The position numbers were made by a program, and so were the translations under genes. Of a stretch of DNA of 45,262 nt, positions 7,938 to 16,553 are shown one piece after another. A model generated the notes under the pieces. It ran no database searches. It worked only from the letters and a program-made list of their open reading frames with translations, and had not been told where the DNA came from. Numbering within the stretch: position 1 is the first letter of the stretch; every line of letters starts with the position of its first letter. Source of the stretch: a virus; the IMG/VR virus record IMGVR_UViG_3300037189_017134, positions 1 to 45,262 of that record; one strand, 5' to 3'.

Positions 7938-9068
7938 TTAATCTCCGGCAGTTTGGCCGGAACCTTTTACAGAACTAAGCGGATCACTCTGTGAAGAAAA
8001 TTTAATTGAATGTCTCGCAAAGGTTTTACCTTTGTGTTTAAAATGTATCGATGCGCCATGATGTTCTACCGTAATATTATGTGGATCTTTTAAAATGTGT
8101 TCATGGTGTTGACTTGGATCTATTGAGTGATGTTTAAATTCACCACCTGAAGTATATGAGGTGTGTCTAATGTGTCCATGACCTTTCATTTGCATCGGTG
8201 TGGTGTGTGCATGAATGACGTTTCTTATGTGATGCACCAATTCTTCTTTAGGAGCATTACTTAAATGATGGTGTAATCCTGATGCAATTTTATGTAAGGT
8301 TTCTGTATTTTTTTGCTTAACATATTGATGCATTTTTGGATCAGATTTCATCATTTCTTTTCTATGTTTTGCGTTAGTAGCTTCTATTCCAAGTTTTGGA
8401 AATTTTCTGAGTATATCTCTCCTATGTTCATCATGTATAGACTCTGCATGGGGTCCTGCAGATTTTATACCTAAATTTGAGGTCGGTACATGCTTAGAAG
8501 AACTATCAGTAACTTTCAAACTCACTCCATGGTGTATGGTTGTGGATTTTCCATCACTATGTTTTTTCTTTGTGGTGACCACAATATCCGACGGATCTTC
8601 TTTTTGTGTAGATTTAATCCCAGTAGACCTTAGAATGTCATTTGGTTGAGAAGTCCAATGCACATCATGTATTTTATGTCCGTTAGATTCAACCTTTTTT
8701 TTAATATCGGCCGCAGCAGATTTTGCTCTATCGTTTATTTTTTTATATTCGTCTGGGTGAACACTATTCTTTAATTTATCATGAGCTTCTTTTGGACTAT
8801 CTCCGTTTTTATCCGGATGCTTACCCATATGTTTGCCGCCGAGCAAGTGATAACCTGTTAAAATTTCATGAAGTTTACCTTTGGTATCAGAAGATGCTTT
8901 TTCTTTATTAGATTCTGATTCTTCATTTAAACCATAAAAAGATTCGGTGAGATCCATTTTCTCCAGTTCACGTTCATCTTCTGCGCGGAGATGTTTTATA
9001 ATCTTCTCAATCTGGTCCTTGGTTAATTTGGACTCATTCAATTCTGTAAATTTTCTAAATGAAATCAT
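7938..9068 (-). CDS. His/Lys-rich leader-tagged protein, possible PD-(D/E)XK nuclease
   Basis: A 376-aa protein with leader MISFRKFTELNE, whose L-N-E fits a prohead-protease site. The middle has three landmarks in the order seen in PD-(D/E)XK nucleases: Glu68 in KGKLHEILTGYHL, Asp161 in EDPSDIVVTT, and GVSLK (181-185) on a predicted strand. The C-terminal half is full of histidines. Serine in place of the usual acidic residue before x-K is a known variant, but here the assignment is pattern-based only. Four bases separate it from the kinase gene downstream. Role on entry or in the head is inferred from the leader. Confidence 0.4.
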   Translation of the reverse strand: MISFRKFTELNESKLTKDQIEKIIKHLRAEDERELEKMDLTESFYGLNEESESNKEKASSDTKGKLHEILTGYHLLGGKHMGKHPDKNGDSPKEAHDKLKNSVHPDEYKKINDRAKSAAADIKKKVESNGHKIHDVHWTSQPNDILRSTGIKSTQKEDPSDIVVTTKKKHSDGKSTTIHHGVSLKVTDSSSKHVPTSNLGIKSAGPHAESIHDEHRRDILRKFPKLGIEATNAKHRKEMMKSDPKMHQYVKQKNTETLHKIASGLHHHLSNAPKEELVHHIRNVIHAHTTPMQMKGHGHIRHTSYTSGGEFKHHSIDPSQHHEHILKDPHNITVEHHGASIHFKHKGKTFARHSIKFSSQSDPLSSVKGSGQTAGD

Positions 9069-9080
9069 TGGTTCAACCTT

Positions 9081-9836
9081 TTATTTTCTAATTTTTAATC
9101 TATTTTGTTTAGCGAATTCTGCACGATTAACCAATTTTGTGGGTTCAGTTTTACCTGATGCTGGCGTATGGTGAATTACGAAACCTTCAGGCTTAGATTT
9201 TTTACCAGCAATGTGGTGAGTATATCGGCCTTCATGAGATTCCAAACTCTTTACAAGAACATTCTTGGCCTGTGCTAAATGGTGATGCATAGTCAGTAAA
9301 TTTTCATAATGTGATTTATTCTTTTCAATATGACTAATATGGTCTTTTGCTTCAGCCTCTTTCGCGGCCTTAGCCTTATCAGTCTTTACTTTTGCTGCCT
9401 CTTTATCGTATACATTTTTAATATGTTTCTGTAAACCTGCAGCGTGTGGAATTTCTCCAGTGTCTACAGTCTTATTGATGTATGTAGTCATGTGGGAATG
9501 CTCACCTTGGTGCTTCTCTGTAGCAGGATACATTTTACCACCATGAGTATCATGTATGTTTTTCGCCGCTGCCATGTGCTTGTGGAACTCATCCTGAGCA
9601 TGTTCTGGATAGTGAATCTTGCTGGTATCATGTTCTGCACTATGAAGGTGAACATCTGGGTGTTCTTTGAAATTGTGCATATCAACATCATGGTGTGCAG
9701 ACAATGAATTCAAGTCTTTACCATGGTACTTCGTGTGTACAACTACACCAACTTTGGATGCACCAATCTTCTTGGCCTCATCTCCGTGTGCGGTATAGGT
9801 AATAGTATTTGGTGTAAATGATACTTTTTTAGTCAT
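9081..9836 (-). CDS. DUF6267-like protein, C-terminal part (second half of a split gene)
   Basis: A 251-aa His/Lys/Ala-rich protein. Its beginning (KKVSFTPNTITY, then IGASKVGVVVHTKYHG) continues exactly where the preceding gene stops, when compared from memory with single-chain DUF6267 proteins of T4-like phages. The reading frame is shifted +1 relative to the first half. The ATG overlaps the end of the first half by 8 bases, with GAGG about 11-12 bases upstream. It may be made by coupled re-initiation, by a frameshift, or be a fusion broken by an indel. The ending is basic (NRLKIRK). Confidence 0.55.
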   Translation of the reverse strand: MTKKVSFTPNTITYTAHGDEAKKIGASKVGVVVHTKYHGKDLNSLSAHHDVDMHNFKEHPDVHLHSAEHDTSKIHYPEHAQDEFHKHMAAAKNIHDTHGGKMYPATEKHQGEHSHMTTYINKTVDTGEIPHAAGLQKHIKNVYDKEAAKVKTDKAKAAKEAEAKDHISHIEKNKSHYENLLTMHHHLAQAKNVLVKSLESHEGRYTHHIAGKKSKPEGFVIHHTPASGKTEPTKLVNRAEFAKQNRLKIRK

Positions 9837-10269
9837 GATGATGTAAATCCTCGGAGGAGTGCATTAGGTCGCCTTGATAAACACCCTTCTTAGGAGTTAC
9901 CTTAGGTAAATTCTTGAGTGCAACTTTAAGTTTCGCTGCAAGACCAGGAGCATGGCCATGATTCTTGTCAATATCGGCTTCTGTGTGATTGATTTTAGGA
10001 TTCTTATTGAATGCTGACTTACTAGCAACAAAGAATTTACCAGTCTCTGGATGATGTCCGAATACGATTGAAGGTGATCCATCATATTTCATCGACAGAT
10101 TACTGCTTTTTGCCTTGGCTTTCATGTGTTCATGAGCCTGCATTAGTGCGGCATGGGCATGTTCAAAACCTTCGGCTCCATGCATAAGAGGGCGGTCCTC
10201 AGCATGATGTATATGCTTTAGTTTCGCGCCCTCTGCTTCTTCTTTTAAATAGTATACAAATGATTTCAT
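9829..10269 (-). CDS. DUF6267-like protein, N-terminal part with ligase-like KxDG motif and head-targeting leader
   Basis: A 146-aa protein with leader MKSFVYYLKEE. Residues 60-66 (MKYDGSP) resemble motif I (K-x-D-G) of ATP-dependent nucleic-acid ligases and other covalent nucleotidyltransferases. GKFFVASKSAFNKNPK and GVYQGDLMHS follow as in DUF6267 proteins of T4-like phages, which normally continue for a few hundred residues in the same frame. Here the frame closes with LHHHD-stop, and the remainder lies in the +1 frame of the next gene. It is preceded by a perfect TATAAATA late promoter. Ligase chemistry is an inference from one motif. Confidence 0.55.
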   Translation of the reverse strand: MKSFVYYLKEEAEGAKLKHIHHAEDRPLMHGAEGFEHAHAALMQAHEHMKAKAKSSNLSMKYDGSPSIVFGHHPETGKFFVASKSAFNKNPKINHTEADIDKNHGHAPGLAAKLKVALKNLPKVTPKKGVYQGDLMHSSEDLHHHD

Positions 10270-10323
10270 ATTTTCCCTTAGACTTGCAACACACTGCGGT
10301 TGCCAAAAATGAGACTTGTATAT

Positions 10324-10331
10324 TATTTATA
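10324..10331 (-). promoter_or_regulatory. T4-type late promoter TATAAATA
   Basis: A perfect TATAAATA on the minus strand, 55 bases upstream of the ATG at 10269, in the 129-base gap between the sugar cassette and the virion-protein block. It should start late transcription of the leader-tagged genes. No clear terminator is seen in the same gap. Confidence 0.75.
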
Positions 10332-10398
10332 TAACTTTTATGTTAATGGTGTACTTATGTGGAATTGTTCGATTAGATATATACGACCCAAAATCAAA

Positions 10399-11100
10399 TT
10401 ATTGGATTCTCAATCCGTGTTTTTTTAGGCAATATTGAACTTCCGGATCCTTCAGTTGGTAGAAAGTAGGATTATCGACAGCGGAAACTGGATGGTGTCT
10501 CGCACATACCAGAATGTCTTTAACTACATTAGGCAGTCCGAGTTTCTGTTTCGTGCGATAATAAAACTCACAATCAACAACATAAAGTATGGATTCATCC
10601 ATATATAAACGTTCTGATGCAAGAATAGCAAAATTTGATGGATTACCAATAGAATTTTCACCAATTATGACAGCATCCTGATAAAAGGGTATTCTCGTAT
10701 TGAAGAAACTCTTTTTATCTTCGCTGTGAGTAAATCCATTAACTACCCACTTTGCACCATTACGGAATTCATTATAAATTTTACTAAGTGCGTCAAGATC
10801 AACAAAGAAATCATCCTGATACAGAATCTTTATAATTTCACCTGATGCATATTCCATTGCACGGTTAATATTAGCAGCAGCTTTACCTCTATTGTAGAAA
10901 TATTTAAAATATTTAATATCAAGTAATGAGGAATGCTTTTGACAAACTTCTAGAACCTTATTATCCGAACTCTGGTCTGAGATAACAACTTCAAAGTCTT
11001 GCAGACTCTGCATCTTCAGTTCTGTCAGTAATTGATCCAGGAAGGTGAAACCGTATCCACCCATTTCATATGTTGCAATACAAATCGAAAATCTTTTCAT
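10399..11100 (-). CDS. Family 2 glycosyltransferase
   Basis: A 233-aa GT-A fold protein. It opens with the typical FSICIATYEMGGYGFTFLDQ strand-helix, has VVISDQSSDN for nucleotide binding and a DxD-like metal site LYQDDFF at about residue 94-98. The protein ends shortly after a YRTKQKLGL segment, so it is a short single-domain enzyme without a membrane anchor. It is the last gene of the sugar cassette and overlaps the preceding gene by 4 bases. Donor and acceptor are unknown. Confidence 0.8.
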   Translation of the reverse strand: MKRFSICIATYEMGGYGFTFLDQLLTELKMQSLQDFEVVISDQSSDNKVLEVCQKHSSLLDIKYFKYFYNRGKAAANINRAMEYASGEIIKILYQDDFFVDLDALSKIYNEFRNGAKWVVNGFTHSEDKKSFFNTRIPFYQDAVIIGENSIGNPSNFAILASERLYMDESILYVVDCEFYYRTKQKLGLPNVVKDILVCARHHPVSAVDNPTFYQLKDPEVQYCLKKHGLRIQ

Positions 11101-11840
11101 GATGAATACCTTGTCATATTTTTATATTGTTCTAAATCTTTAGATAAATCTCTGGAAAGAGCAATATATTGATTATAATAAAAATTGAACTTTTCCGCGT
11201 CCAATAAATGTCCTGTTCCTAGACCCTTTTGTTTATCCGATTCAGGCATTTTATTCTGTATCTGCATCTTACGTTTAATAACTTGTTCAGTAAGAGGTGA
11301 CCAACCATACCATAAAACCAATAATTTGTTAGTAGAAAAAGATTCAAAATGTCTACCTAAAGGATAAACAATATCAGTTTTTCTGTGTATTGCTCTAGCC
11401 CGTCTAATTGAGAATGCACCCTCATCATAATGAATTCCATGCATCTTTTGATCGAATAGAGGAATATCACTATCGACTGGCACATTAGGCTCATTATCAA
11501 CCATAACAACACATGGCATAGTGTGAATATCCGGACCAGATTCTAATATAGAAAGATCACCCAATAAAAATTCAGTTGTATTCAGACACATCTTCCAGCC
11601 AGGAATATTCTTCTCGATATCTTCAACTTCCGAATCAATATCCCTCGCACCAAAAAATTCATTACGAGATTTGACAACCTCCCAATGTGGGCAAATATCT
11701 TTTATGATTTCAACGGACCGATCAGTAGAATTATAGTCTATTAGTACGGCTTTGTCAAATATTTTTTTATGATGATTAAGCCACCAAGGAAGCAAATATT
11801 CTTCGTTGTAAAAATGTGAAATTAGAGTTTTTGAAATCAT
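11097..11840 (-). CDS. Glycosyltransferase (family 2-like, Glyco_tranf_2_4 type)
   Basis: A 247-aa protein starting with ISHFYNEEYLLPWWLNHHKK and then VLIDYNSTDRSVEIIK. This is the hallmark of the Glyco_tranf_2_4 type of GT-A enzymes often found in phage and capsule clusters. A downstream H-x-E/R-rich segment (GIHYDEGAFSIRRARAIHRK) is also typical. It overlaps both neighbours by 4 bases, indicating one transcription unit. Substrate unknown. Confidence 0.7.
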   Translation of the reverse strand: MISKTLISHFYNEEYLLPWWLNHHKKIFDKAVLIDYNSTDRSVEIIKDICPHWEVVKSRNEFFGARDIDSEVEDIEKNIPGWKMCLNTTEFLLGDLSILESGPDIHTMPCVVMVDNEPNVPVDSDIPLFDQKMHGIHYDEGAFSIRRARAIHRKTDIVYPLGRHFESFSTNKLLVLWYGWSPLTEQVIKRKMQIQNKMPESDKQKGLGTGHLLDAEKFNFYYNQYIALSRDLSKDLEQYKNMTRYSS

Positions 11841-13012
11841 ACAACCTTAACTTCTGGAAAATATTTCAAAAAGATAACGTTGTCTTTTTTCCTCGATAGA
11901 ACTTTTTGTTTAATTTCATCAAAGAAATTCCATGCAAGTGGCACAATACATATTGTATCGGTTTCACTCAGCAACTTATCAGGAGAATAGATTGGAATTT
12001 TTGAACCAGGACTATATAAACCTTGCTTCAATTCATTATCATCGACAATATAATCCAATTTAAACTTAGCAAAATTCAAAAATGTGTTACCCTTTGCAGC
12101 GGCACCATAACCAATAATTTTATATCCTTGTGATTGCAACTCTTCAACTTTTGCAAATGTTTCTTTTGTAATTCTTTTGCAATTGGCGACATATGAATCC
12201 ATAATCGATTCGGTTAATTGAAGTTCTTTTGCAATTAGTGATTCTGATCGATCTTTCATTTTTTTGGATAATACAAAGACGAAACTTGTTCCATGGATAG
12301 ATGGCTTAATAACATCTATCACATTTAATCCAGCACGTTTCGCTAAGGTGCAAAATGATTTAACACTAAAGAATGAAATATGCTCATGATAAATTGTATC
12401 GAATTGATTATTCTTTACCATATCTGCCTGAGAGGTCTGTATGAAAATACAGCCGCTATCATTTAGTGATGACTTGGCCTGTTCCAAAAATTCTTTCGGA
12501 TAGGTATTATGTGCAAAAACATTCTGTGCGATGATAATATCAAATTTTGTATTGAGTTTCTGTAGACTAGATTCATTAAAATAGTCGCAAACAATAGTAT
12601 GATTTTTCGAACTCAGCGGATAAAGATTTTCTGCAGGATCAATACCATAGGTTTTGAAACCTCTAGATTTGTAAGCATCTAATTGTGTGCCGTCATTACA
12701 TGCAATATCCAAAACACTTCTACCGTCAGTATATTGCTTCGTCAATGTGACAAACCAATCAAAGTAGTCCTTTAGTGTCTTTGTTGTTCCACTAACATAC
12801 AAATAGTTTTTAAATAGTAGATCAGGATCAACTGCATCCGTCAATTGAATATGTGTGCAATCTATACAATAATTAATGCCTAAAGGAAAAACATCCTCAG
12901 CAGCATCAACATTCACCAGATAACTATTTGCTAAGGGTTGAGAATTTAAATCTAAAACAAATTTAAGCTTAGTACCACCACAACATAAACAAGTTTCAAG
13001 TTTTTTATACAT
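11837..13012 (-). CDS. SAM-dependent sugar C-methyltransferase-like protein
   Basis: A 391-aa protein. The N-terminus has a four-Cys zinc site (CLCCGG and, about 50 residues on, CIDC). A Rossmann methyltransferase domain follows (VLDIACNDGTQLDAYK, then GIDPAEN). A C-terminal domain contains IIGYGAAAKGNTFLN. This three-part layout is that of NDP-deoxysugar C-methyltransferases (TylC3/methyltransferase_14 group). The ATG at 13012 was chosen because it gives an 8-base overlap with the previous gene and starts just before the Cys cluster (MYKKLETCLCC). It suggests that the cassette makes a methylated deoxysugar. Confidence 0.75.
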   Translation of the reverse strand: MYKKLETCLCCGGTKLKFVLDLNSQPLANSYLVNVDAAEDVFPLGINYCIDCTHIQLTDAVDPDLLFKNYLYVSGTTKTLKDYFDWFVTLTKQYTDGRSVLDIACNDGTQLDAYKSRGFKTYGIDPAENLYPLSSKNHTIVCDYFNESSLQKLNTKFDIIIAQNVFAHNTYPKEFLEQAKSSLNDSGCIFIQTSQADMVKNNQFDTIYHEHISFFSVKSFCTLAKRAGLNVIDVIKPSIHGTSFVFVLSKKMKDRSESLIAKELQLTESIMDSYVANCKRITKETFAKVEELQSQGYKIIGYGAAAKGNTFLNFAKFKLDYIVDDNELKQGLYSPGSKIPIYSPDKLLSETDTICIVPLAWNFFDEIKQKVLSRKKDNVIFLKYFPEVKVV

Positions 13013-13733
13013 AATCACCACACAATCTTTTAAATTCGGATTTAATATTTTCATTCAATCTGAAATGTGAACCTGCAAAATAATGCATACCCACAACCTG
13101 ATTAAATTCATTACGGTAAATCTGTTTAGTGTTTTGTTCAATATTGTCAATTTTCCAACCCAGAGTTTTTGTATTGTTATTCAATACATGTTCTCTAAAT
13201 CTCCATCCAGTTTCAATGAATGAATTTGAAAAGTTGACCTCGTTTCGGGATACGGTCCATGTATACATCTTTGCAAATTCTGCCCTAGTAAAATAACAAA
13301 AACATATTGGTATATTTGCAAACTTATCTGGGAATTTCGCTCGGAATGTCTCATCACCAAATTCCGCACCAACCGCCTCATATCCTTGGTTCATTAGATT
13401 CATTATATATTGGCGTATATTTCTATCAAGAATGAAAAAGTCGGAGTCTAGTATGCATACAATATCAGACTCAACAAAATTCAATCCGTAGTCAATAGCA
13501 GAGCCGTGTGAAACTCCATCAAATTCATTGTTGCTATTACGCAACACAACCAACTCATTTGGTCTTTGCTCAATAGGTCTTTTCTCATTATCTGGAGTAT
13601 TATCAACAATTATGAGCCTATATTCTGAACTATCATATCTATTAAATAATTCTCGTTGAATATCCAGAAGGTCATAATTTCTAAAGATGACAATAATATA
13701 ATCAATTTTACCCATCATAATTGTAGTATTCAT
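13005..13733 (-). CDS. Family 2 glycosyltransferase
   Basis: A 242-aa GT-A protein: IDYIIVIFRNYDLL, then LIIVDNTPDN, SHGSAIDYGLNFVESDIVCILDSDFFIL. The DSDF at about residue 97-100 is the metal-binding DxD. The C-terminal GMHYFAGSHFR may belong to the acceptor site. A second possible start (MMGKID) lies 15-18 bases inside. It overlaps the SDR gene upstream by 26 bases and the methyltransferase downstream by 8. Confidence 0.75.
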   Translation of the reverse strand: MNTTIMMGKIDYIIVIFRNYDLLDIQRELFNRYDSSEYRLIIVDNTPDNEKRPIEQRPNELVVLRNSNNEFDGVSHGSAIDYGLNFVESDIVCILDSDFFILDRNIRQYIMNLMNQGYEAVGAEFGDETFRAKFPDKFANIPICFCYFTRAEFAKMYTWTVSRNEVNFSNSFIETGWRFREHVLNNNTKTLGWKIDNIEQNTKQIYRNEFNQVVGMHYFAGSHFRLNENIKSEFKRLCGDYV

Positions 13734-14601
13734 TTCTAGTCACAATTTTAGGATTTTTATTGTAGTAGCAATCAATAACATTATCAATTATTGTTTCTAC
13801 TGTATCTTCATATTCAAAATTATATGAAATTTTAAATCTATTGGTATTAGTTTCAAAGTCATAAATGCCGGCAAAATCACCCCTGTCGATAATCTCAACT
13901 CCAGTTTTTTCCTTAACTAGTTTTGATATCTCTGCGACCGTGGAATTAAATGATGCAAGATTGTACACACCACATTGAAATTGATATCGTCTATTAACAA
14001 TAGAATATACTGCACGAACCAAATCGCGTATAGAAAGTATAGGCCGAGTTATGTTTTTATTATTAACATTTATTACTCCGGTAGTTTTTGCTGAATAAAC
14101 CATAGAATTGATCATCAAATCTCTACGAATAATAGATGATCCACCATTTACTGTGCCGAATCTAAGACCAATAATATTTTTCCCGGCAGAAATATATTTT
14201 TTAGCCAATAAGTCTAAGGAAATTTTAGTTAGGTCATAATTATTCACGAAACTCAATGATAAGTCATTCTCGGTAAAGACTTTACCGCCCTTATTTCCAT
14301 AAACAGAAGAACTACTTGCGTAAATTATTTTCTGTGAGTGGTTAGTTTTTTCAACTAAATTTGCAAAATTTCTAACGTTGTTATTCCATGGAGATTTCAA
14401 TTCTCCATTACAACAAGCAACACTAGAATGACCTGCTAGTAGAATGATATATTCATAACGTTGAATGAACTCTGAAGATAAAGTATTATAGTCAGTCTGT
14501 CGGTTACCGTAAGTATCAACCAAAAGACCTTTACTCCTCAGATATGTCGTTAGGTGAGAGCCGATATAACCCTCACCACCAAGAATCAATATATTAGACA
14601 T
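13708..14601 (-). CDS. NAD-dependent epimerase/dehydratase (extended SDR)
   Basis: A 297-aa short-chain dehydrogenase of the nucleotide-sugar epimerase/dehydratase type. It has the nucleotide-binding GGEGYIGSHL (8-17), an active-site serine stretch YASSSSVYG and the catalytic YDLTK (Y-x-x-x-K). It then shows the LRFGTVNGG and RPILSIRDLVRAV segments usual in this family. It would reshape an NDP-sugar precursor for the cassette. The stop codon lies 3 bases from the next gene upstream. The exact sugar product cannot be read from sequence. Confidence 0.85.
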   Translation of the reverse strand: MSNILILGGEGYIGSHLTTYLRSKGLLVDTYGNRQTDYNTLSSEFIQRYEYIILLAGHSSVACCNGELKSPWNNNVRNFANLVEKTNHSQKIIYASSSSVYGNKGGKVFTENDLSLSFVNNYDLTKISLDLLAKKYISAGKNIIGLRFGTVNGGSSIIRRDLMINSMVYSAKTTGVINVNNKNITRPILSIRDLVRAVYSIVNRRYQFQCGVYNLASFNSTVAEISKLVKEKTGVEIIDRGDFAGIYDFETNTNRFKISYNFEYEDTVETIIDNVIDCYYNKNPKIVTRNEYYNYDG

Positions 14602-14603
14602 TT

Positions 14604-15329
14604 TTAGGGGATAATAGGTACAATATTATAAGGTTTGGTCGTATCACCGAATATTCTAATGTCATTAATATTACAATTCAAATTATGTGGAGTGCAATAC
14701 TTGTCTAGAATATCCCGCATACCATACCCCGAATCAACAAATAGATTTAAGAATTTCATTTGTGTATCCCAAGCATCCTGCAACCTTGTTGAATTATTGA
14801 CAAGGAACAATTCACCATATTTTGCAAGGATTTTCTTGCAGATGTCCGCTCGAATAATTGAATTAGGACACGATGAGCAGAACTTGCCTGGCTCATACTC
14901 ATCTACAAAAGTGGAGATGAATGGATATTCTGGTGTGCAACGTTCGACAAAATGTTCATAAAATGTTGTCTCAAGCGGAATGGAATCATCCTCAATCAAA
15001 AAGAAATAATCAAATTCATTGAGATTCTTTTTAATCATATCGTTCCATGCACCATATGAATAACCACTATTCCGTCTAAAAATAACCTCAACGTCCATTG
15101 TTGTAATTTGAGATGCTACATCTTGAGCAAGAACTTTTAATTCATCACTAATATCATCATTAAAAACAAATGTTGCCTTTTTGATTGGTGTATCAATGCA
15201 TCGATTTAAAAAATCAACATGTTTTTTAGCAAAGAACATCGGATCTGTTCTAAACTTCTCCTGATAACTGGCATAGTCTCTATTCGGCCCAATATAAAAT
15301 ACAGGTATATAATTAATTGTATAACTCAC
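14604..15329 (-). CDS. Glycosyltransferase-like protein (GTG start)
   Basis: A 241-aa protein that begins VSYTINYIPVFYIGPNRDY and contains FDYFFLIEDDSIPLETTFYE, an acidic metal-site pattern like the DxD of GT-A enzymes. A Cys pair (CSSC) follows. The GTG at 15329 is preferred because a strong ribosome site (GAGGAG) lies 6 bases upstream and the gene then starts 10 bases after the previous stop. An upstream ATG would make it overlap the preceding gene. I do not recognise the exact family. Confidence 0.6.
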   Translation of the reverse strand: MSYTINYIPVFYIGPNRDYASYQEKFRTDPMFFAKKHVDFLNRCIDTPIKKATFVFNDDISDELKVLAQDVASQITTMDVEVIFRRNSGYSYGAWNDMIKKNLNEFDYFFLIEDDSIPLETTFYEHFVERCTPEYPFISTFVDEYEPGKFCSSCPNSIIRADICKKILAKYGELFLVNNSTRLQDAWDTQMKFLNLFVDSGYGMRDILDKYCTPHNLNCNINDIRIFGDTTKPYNIVPIIP

Positions 15330-15339
15330 AAAATTCTCC

Positions 15340-16005
15340 TCAGTCTTTTTGATAACGCCCATGTAGAGCAACTTTTCCTTCAACCCAAATATTGTCAAAT
15401 TCTTTAACGTCTTTCTTATCTAGGAACTTATAATATGCATGTTCAATGTCATATCTTCCATCACAGGATTCAAAAATTTGTTGAAATTTACTTAGGTAAT
15501 TATCCAAATTCAATTTATGCATAGACCATAATCGAGTCTCATAAATTCTCAATTCAGGTAAAATCCAAGATTGAACAGAATTTTTAAATACGTATTTACC
15601 AACAGTTGAATCGTCATATTCACTAATATTAAATTCTTCAGTAATATTGTGTCTTCCAGATAACTTGAAGATTCTATCATACTCCGTCAAATCAATATTT
15701 TGCTTGATGTAGTCCAACGCAACACGGAATAACAGAAGTTCACCATGGCTTTTATAACCACGGCGACTCAATTCTAAAATTGTACTATTGTTTGAAGAGT
15801 CAATAAAAACATCAACCAATTCTGTAATTTCCTCTTTCCATTCATCACAAGGATATACAGAAATATCATTCAATATAATTGTACAGTTCGGAATCTTATC
15901 ACGTACAGTTCGTATTGAATGTATGGTTTGTGTAAACCTATCTTCGAGTGGGATAACACCAACTGCGGGTGATAGTGCAGAGGTGATAATACAAATTTGT
16001 TTCAT
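15340..16005 (-). CDS. Cassette protein of unknown function, glycosyltransferase-like
   Basis: A 221-aa protein opening MKQICIITSALSP. LLLFRVALDYIKQNI is followed by YDRIFKLSGRHNITEEF, a pattern seen in uncharacterised sugar-transfer proteins of phage and surface-polysaccharide clusters. No signal peptide or membrane span is visible. It overlaps the methyltransferase gene upstream by 4 bases. The assignment leans on position inside the sugar cassette. Confidence 0.45.
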   Translation of the reverse strand: MKQICIITSALSPAVGVIPLEDRFTQTIHSIRTVRDKIPNCTIILNDISVYPCDEWKEEITELVDVFIDSSNNSTILELSRRGYKSHGELLLFRVALDYIKQNIDLTEYDRIFKLSGRHNITEEFNISEYDDSTVGKYVFKNSVQSWILPELRIYETRLWSMHKLNLDNYLSKFQQIFESCDGRYDIEHAYYKFLDKKDVKEFDNIWVEGKVALHGRYQKD

Positions 16006-16550
16006 TCTTTAAAAAGCATCCATGAATCATTCTGTAAAAGCTTTAAATTTTCAAAAGGAATGTTATTCACTTCTAAAAATGCTTTCAATACTGAAGAAAC
16101 ACTCGACATAGAATAGTCATGTCCTGCAAATATTCCACCAACTTTCACTTTAGCGTAATAATTATTAACATCTCGATCTACATACTCATATCTATGATTT
16201 CCATCGATAAAAATGAAATCAAGTGATACATCGTCAATCGTGGATACAGCATCATCGGAGGTCATGATTCTTATTTCTGCTCTATCACCGGCATTAATTT
16301 TCTGTAGATTTTCAAAAGTGACATCTTTAAAATTTTGAACTTGTTCACCACCGACATAACCGTTGAGATCGTCGTATTCGATATATGGATCGATACCAAT
16401 TAGTTTTTTGATGTTTTCACAAGCTTCCAACATATGACAGAAGTTTTCAGCATGACATACACCAATCTCACACCCAGTAATATCATTTCCTAGTGCGACA
16501 ATATATTGATTAAGTTCATACGAAGGCAAAGTTGGTTTATTAAATAACAT
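16002..16550 (-). CDS. Class I SAM-dependent methyltransferase (Methyltransf_24 type)
   Basis: A 182-aa enzyme: ITGCEIGVCHAENFCHML is motif I of the Rossmann fold, IGIDPY motif II, and LDFIFIDGNHRYEYVDRDV the conserved acidic block of Methyltransf_24 proteins. AGHDYSMSSVSSVLKAF completes the domain. Small stand-alone enzymes of this type methylate sugar hydroxyls or amines in surface-glycan clusters. It sits 3 bases from the aminotransferase gene upstream and overlaps the next gene by 4 bases. Confidence 0.75.
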   Translation of the reverse strand: MLFNKPTLPSYELNQYIVALGNDITGCEIGVCHAENFCHMLEACENIKKLIGIDPYIEYDDLNGYVGGEQVQNFKDVTFENLQKINAGDRAEIRIMTSDDAVSTIDDVSLDFIFIDGNHRYEYVDRDVNNYYAKVKVGGIFAGHDYSMSSVSSVLKAFLEVNNIPFENLKLLQNDSWMLFKE

Positions 16551-16553
16551 TTT

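Noticed and set aside
10270-10398. Terminator at the end of the sugar cassette
   Set aside because: No stem followed by a U-run was found; only the late promoter is supported in this gap.
15329-15398. Longer N-terminus for the glycosyltransferase-like gene ending at 14604
   Set aside because: It would overlap the previous gene, while the GTG at 15329 has a strong GAGGAG site and natural spacing.
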